The notes beneath the pieces are model-generated. The model saw only the letters and a program-made list of their open reading frames with translations, did not search any database and was not told the origin of the DNA. A program made the translations under genes and the position numbers. This document shows, in pieces, positions 63,518 to 64,000 of a DNA stretch of 64,000 nucleotides. Every line of letters starts with the position of its first letter. Positions within the stretch are counted from its first letter, which is position 1. The DNA is taken from assembly GCA_964006375.1 (NCBI GenBank), contig OZ023265.1, forward strand, positions 154,730,547-154,794,546, in the 5' to 3' direction. The DNA comes from Tillus elongatus (taxonomy: Eukaryota; Arthropoda; Insecta; Coleoptera; Cleridae).

Positions 63518-63624
63518 GCATTTCACTCATTCCGATAAGAAATGTGATGATAGTCAATGATTTGTTGGTTCGTAAACAAAAAATTAACTATCAGAACATT
63601 TCTTATCGGAACGAGAGAAATGAG
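63518..63624. repeat. Hairpin upstream of a transposase
   Basis: Arms of ~35 bp ('atttcactcattccgataag' and its near complement 'cttatcggaacgagagaaat') with a ~35-bp loop. It lies ~120 bp before the transposase start. Confidence 0.65.
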
Positions 63625-63743
63625 GTTTATTATTTCAGTTTATTGGTCGGTTTGATACCTGATAGTACTACCGAAAATTAATTTTACATTGGTGTATTCT
63701 GTAGAAGAAAGAGTTGAAATAATTACTCTTTTTTTTAAAAACG

Positions 63744-64000
63744 ATGACTGCCAACCGTACCGCAAATGTGTTTAATGAACGACATCCGAAGAGACATGTT
63801 AACAGAAAATATATTTTGGAGTTATTTGCAAAGTTTCGACAAAGTGGTTCAGTAGCCAACAAAAACGGGATCCTGACCGTGAATTTCCGGTTGGAAATGA
63901 GACTACTGAGATTGAAGTTTTAGGACAAATTGCTGCAGACCCAACTTTGAGCATGAGAAAATTGGCCACTGTTTCAAACATCAAAAGAAGAACTATTCAG
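63744..64000 (+). pseudogene. Mariner-superfamily transposase, N-terminal part, cut by the window end
   Basis: ATG at 63744: MTANRTANVFNERHPKRHVN, RKYILELFAKFRQSGSVANK, then after one frameshift VLGQIAADPTLSMRKLATVS and NIKRRTIQ. This is the paired HTH region of insect Tc3-like transposases (FNE-HP-R---Y---L--KF--TGSVANK). The catalytic part is outside the window. The frameshift suggests a dead copy. Confidence 0.65.

Overview
This window looks like arthropod (probably insect) nuclear DNA. It is AT-rich and full of eukaryotic transposable elements: Tc1/mariner transposases, Penelope-like retroelements (PLEs) with GIY-YIG endonuclease domains, LINE fragments, tRNA-derived SINEs and a hAT-like non-autonomous element. 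About twenty (TA)n tracts of 55-150 bp are scattered through it. No operons, ribosome binding sites or other bacterial gene organisation are visible, and I find no host protein-coding gene I can defend. The species cannot be determined from the sequence.

Layout. 1-8 kb: microsatellites, SINEs (2759-3071, 4050-4774, 4836-5170), a palindromic PLE end (3089-3335) and several copies of a recurrent (TA)n-carrying repeat, called here the TA-HINE. 8-13.2 kb: an old inverted repeat fragment, a dead mariner-superfamily transposase split by a PLE fragment, and a longer broken PLE (11107-13136). 13.2-22.2 kb: a second PLE-like remnant (15160-15899), a LINE 3' end (16260-16965), a 1.4-kb foldback (18266-19675) and a tandem array of ~300-360-bp units (20330-21699). 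22.2-31.1 kb: a SINE, a degenerate transposase (23795-24660), an inverted cluster of TA-HINEs (25721-26883), a transposase pseudogene with a probable 56-bp intron (29422-30218) abutting a mellifera-type mariner remnant (30219-30902), and a PLE tail. 32.6-33.9 kb: a LINE remnant on the minus strand. 35-41.4 kb: more TA-HINEs, two large palindromes (36353-36988 and 37643-37866) and nested insertions. 42.3-44.4 kb: the only apparently intact transposon, a 2,066-bp mariner-superfamily element with 341-bp inverted repeats and a 362-residue DD41D transposase. 45-47 kb: a LINE copy ending at a 110-bp hairpin. 48.3-50.9 kb: elements with CAGGGTACCCAGC-type ends, one containing a 1,059-bp hAT-like element with a perfect 8-bp target duplication. 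52-64 kb: TA-HINEs, LINE and RT remnants, two further GIY-YIG PLE fragments, and at the edge the N-terminus of another transposase.

The main observation is that most (TA)n tracts are not free-standing. They sit at a fixed internal position of one repeat family that has subterminal inverted repeats of the TTAGTGAATTTTCATT type and a 3' end carrying a short hairpin (ACGCA/TGCGT) followed by a T-run. That layout resembles the Helentron-associated (DINE-1/HINE-like) non-autonomous elements known from insects. The second is that the PLE 3' ends carry a hammerhead-ribozyme-like motif whose helix II shows compensatory changes between copies, twice arranged as a head-to-head palindrome. Calls rest on manual translation and motif reading; family names given as inference should be checked against repeat databases.
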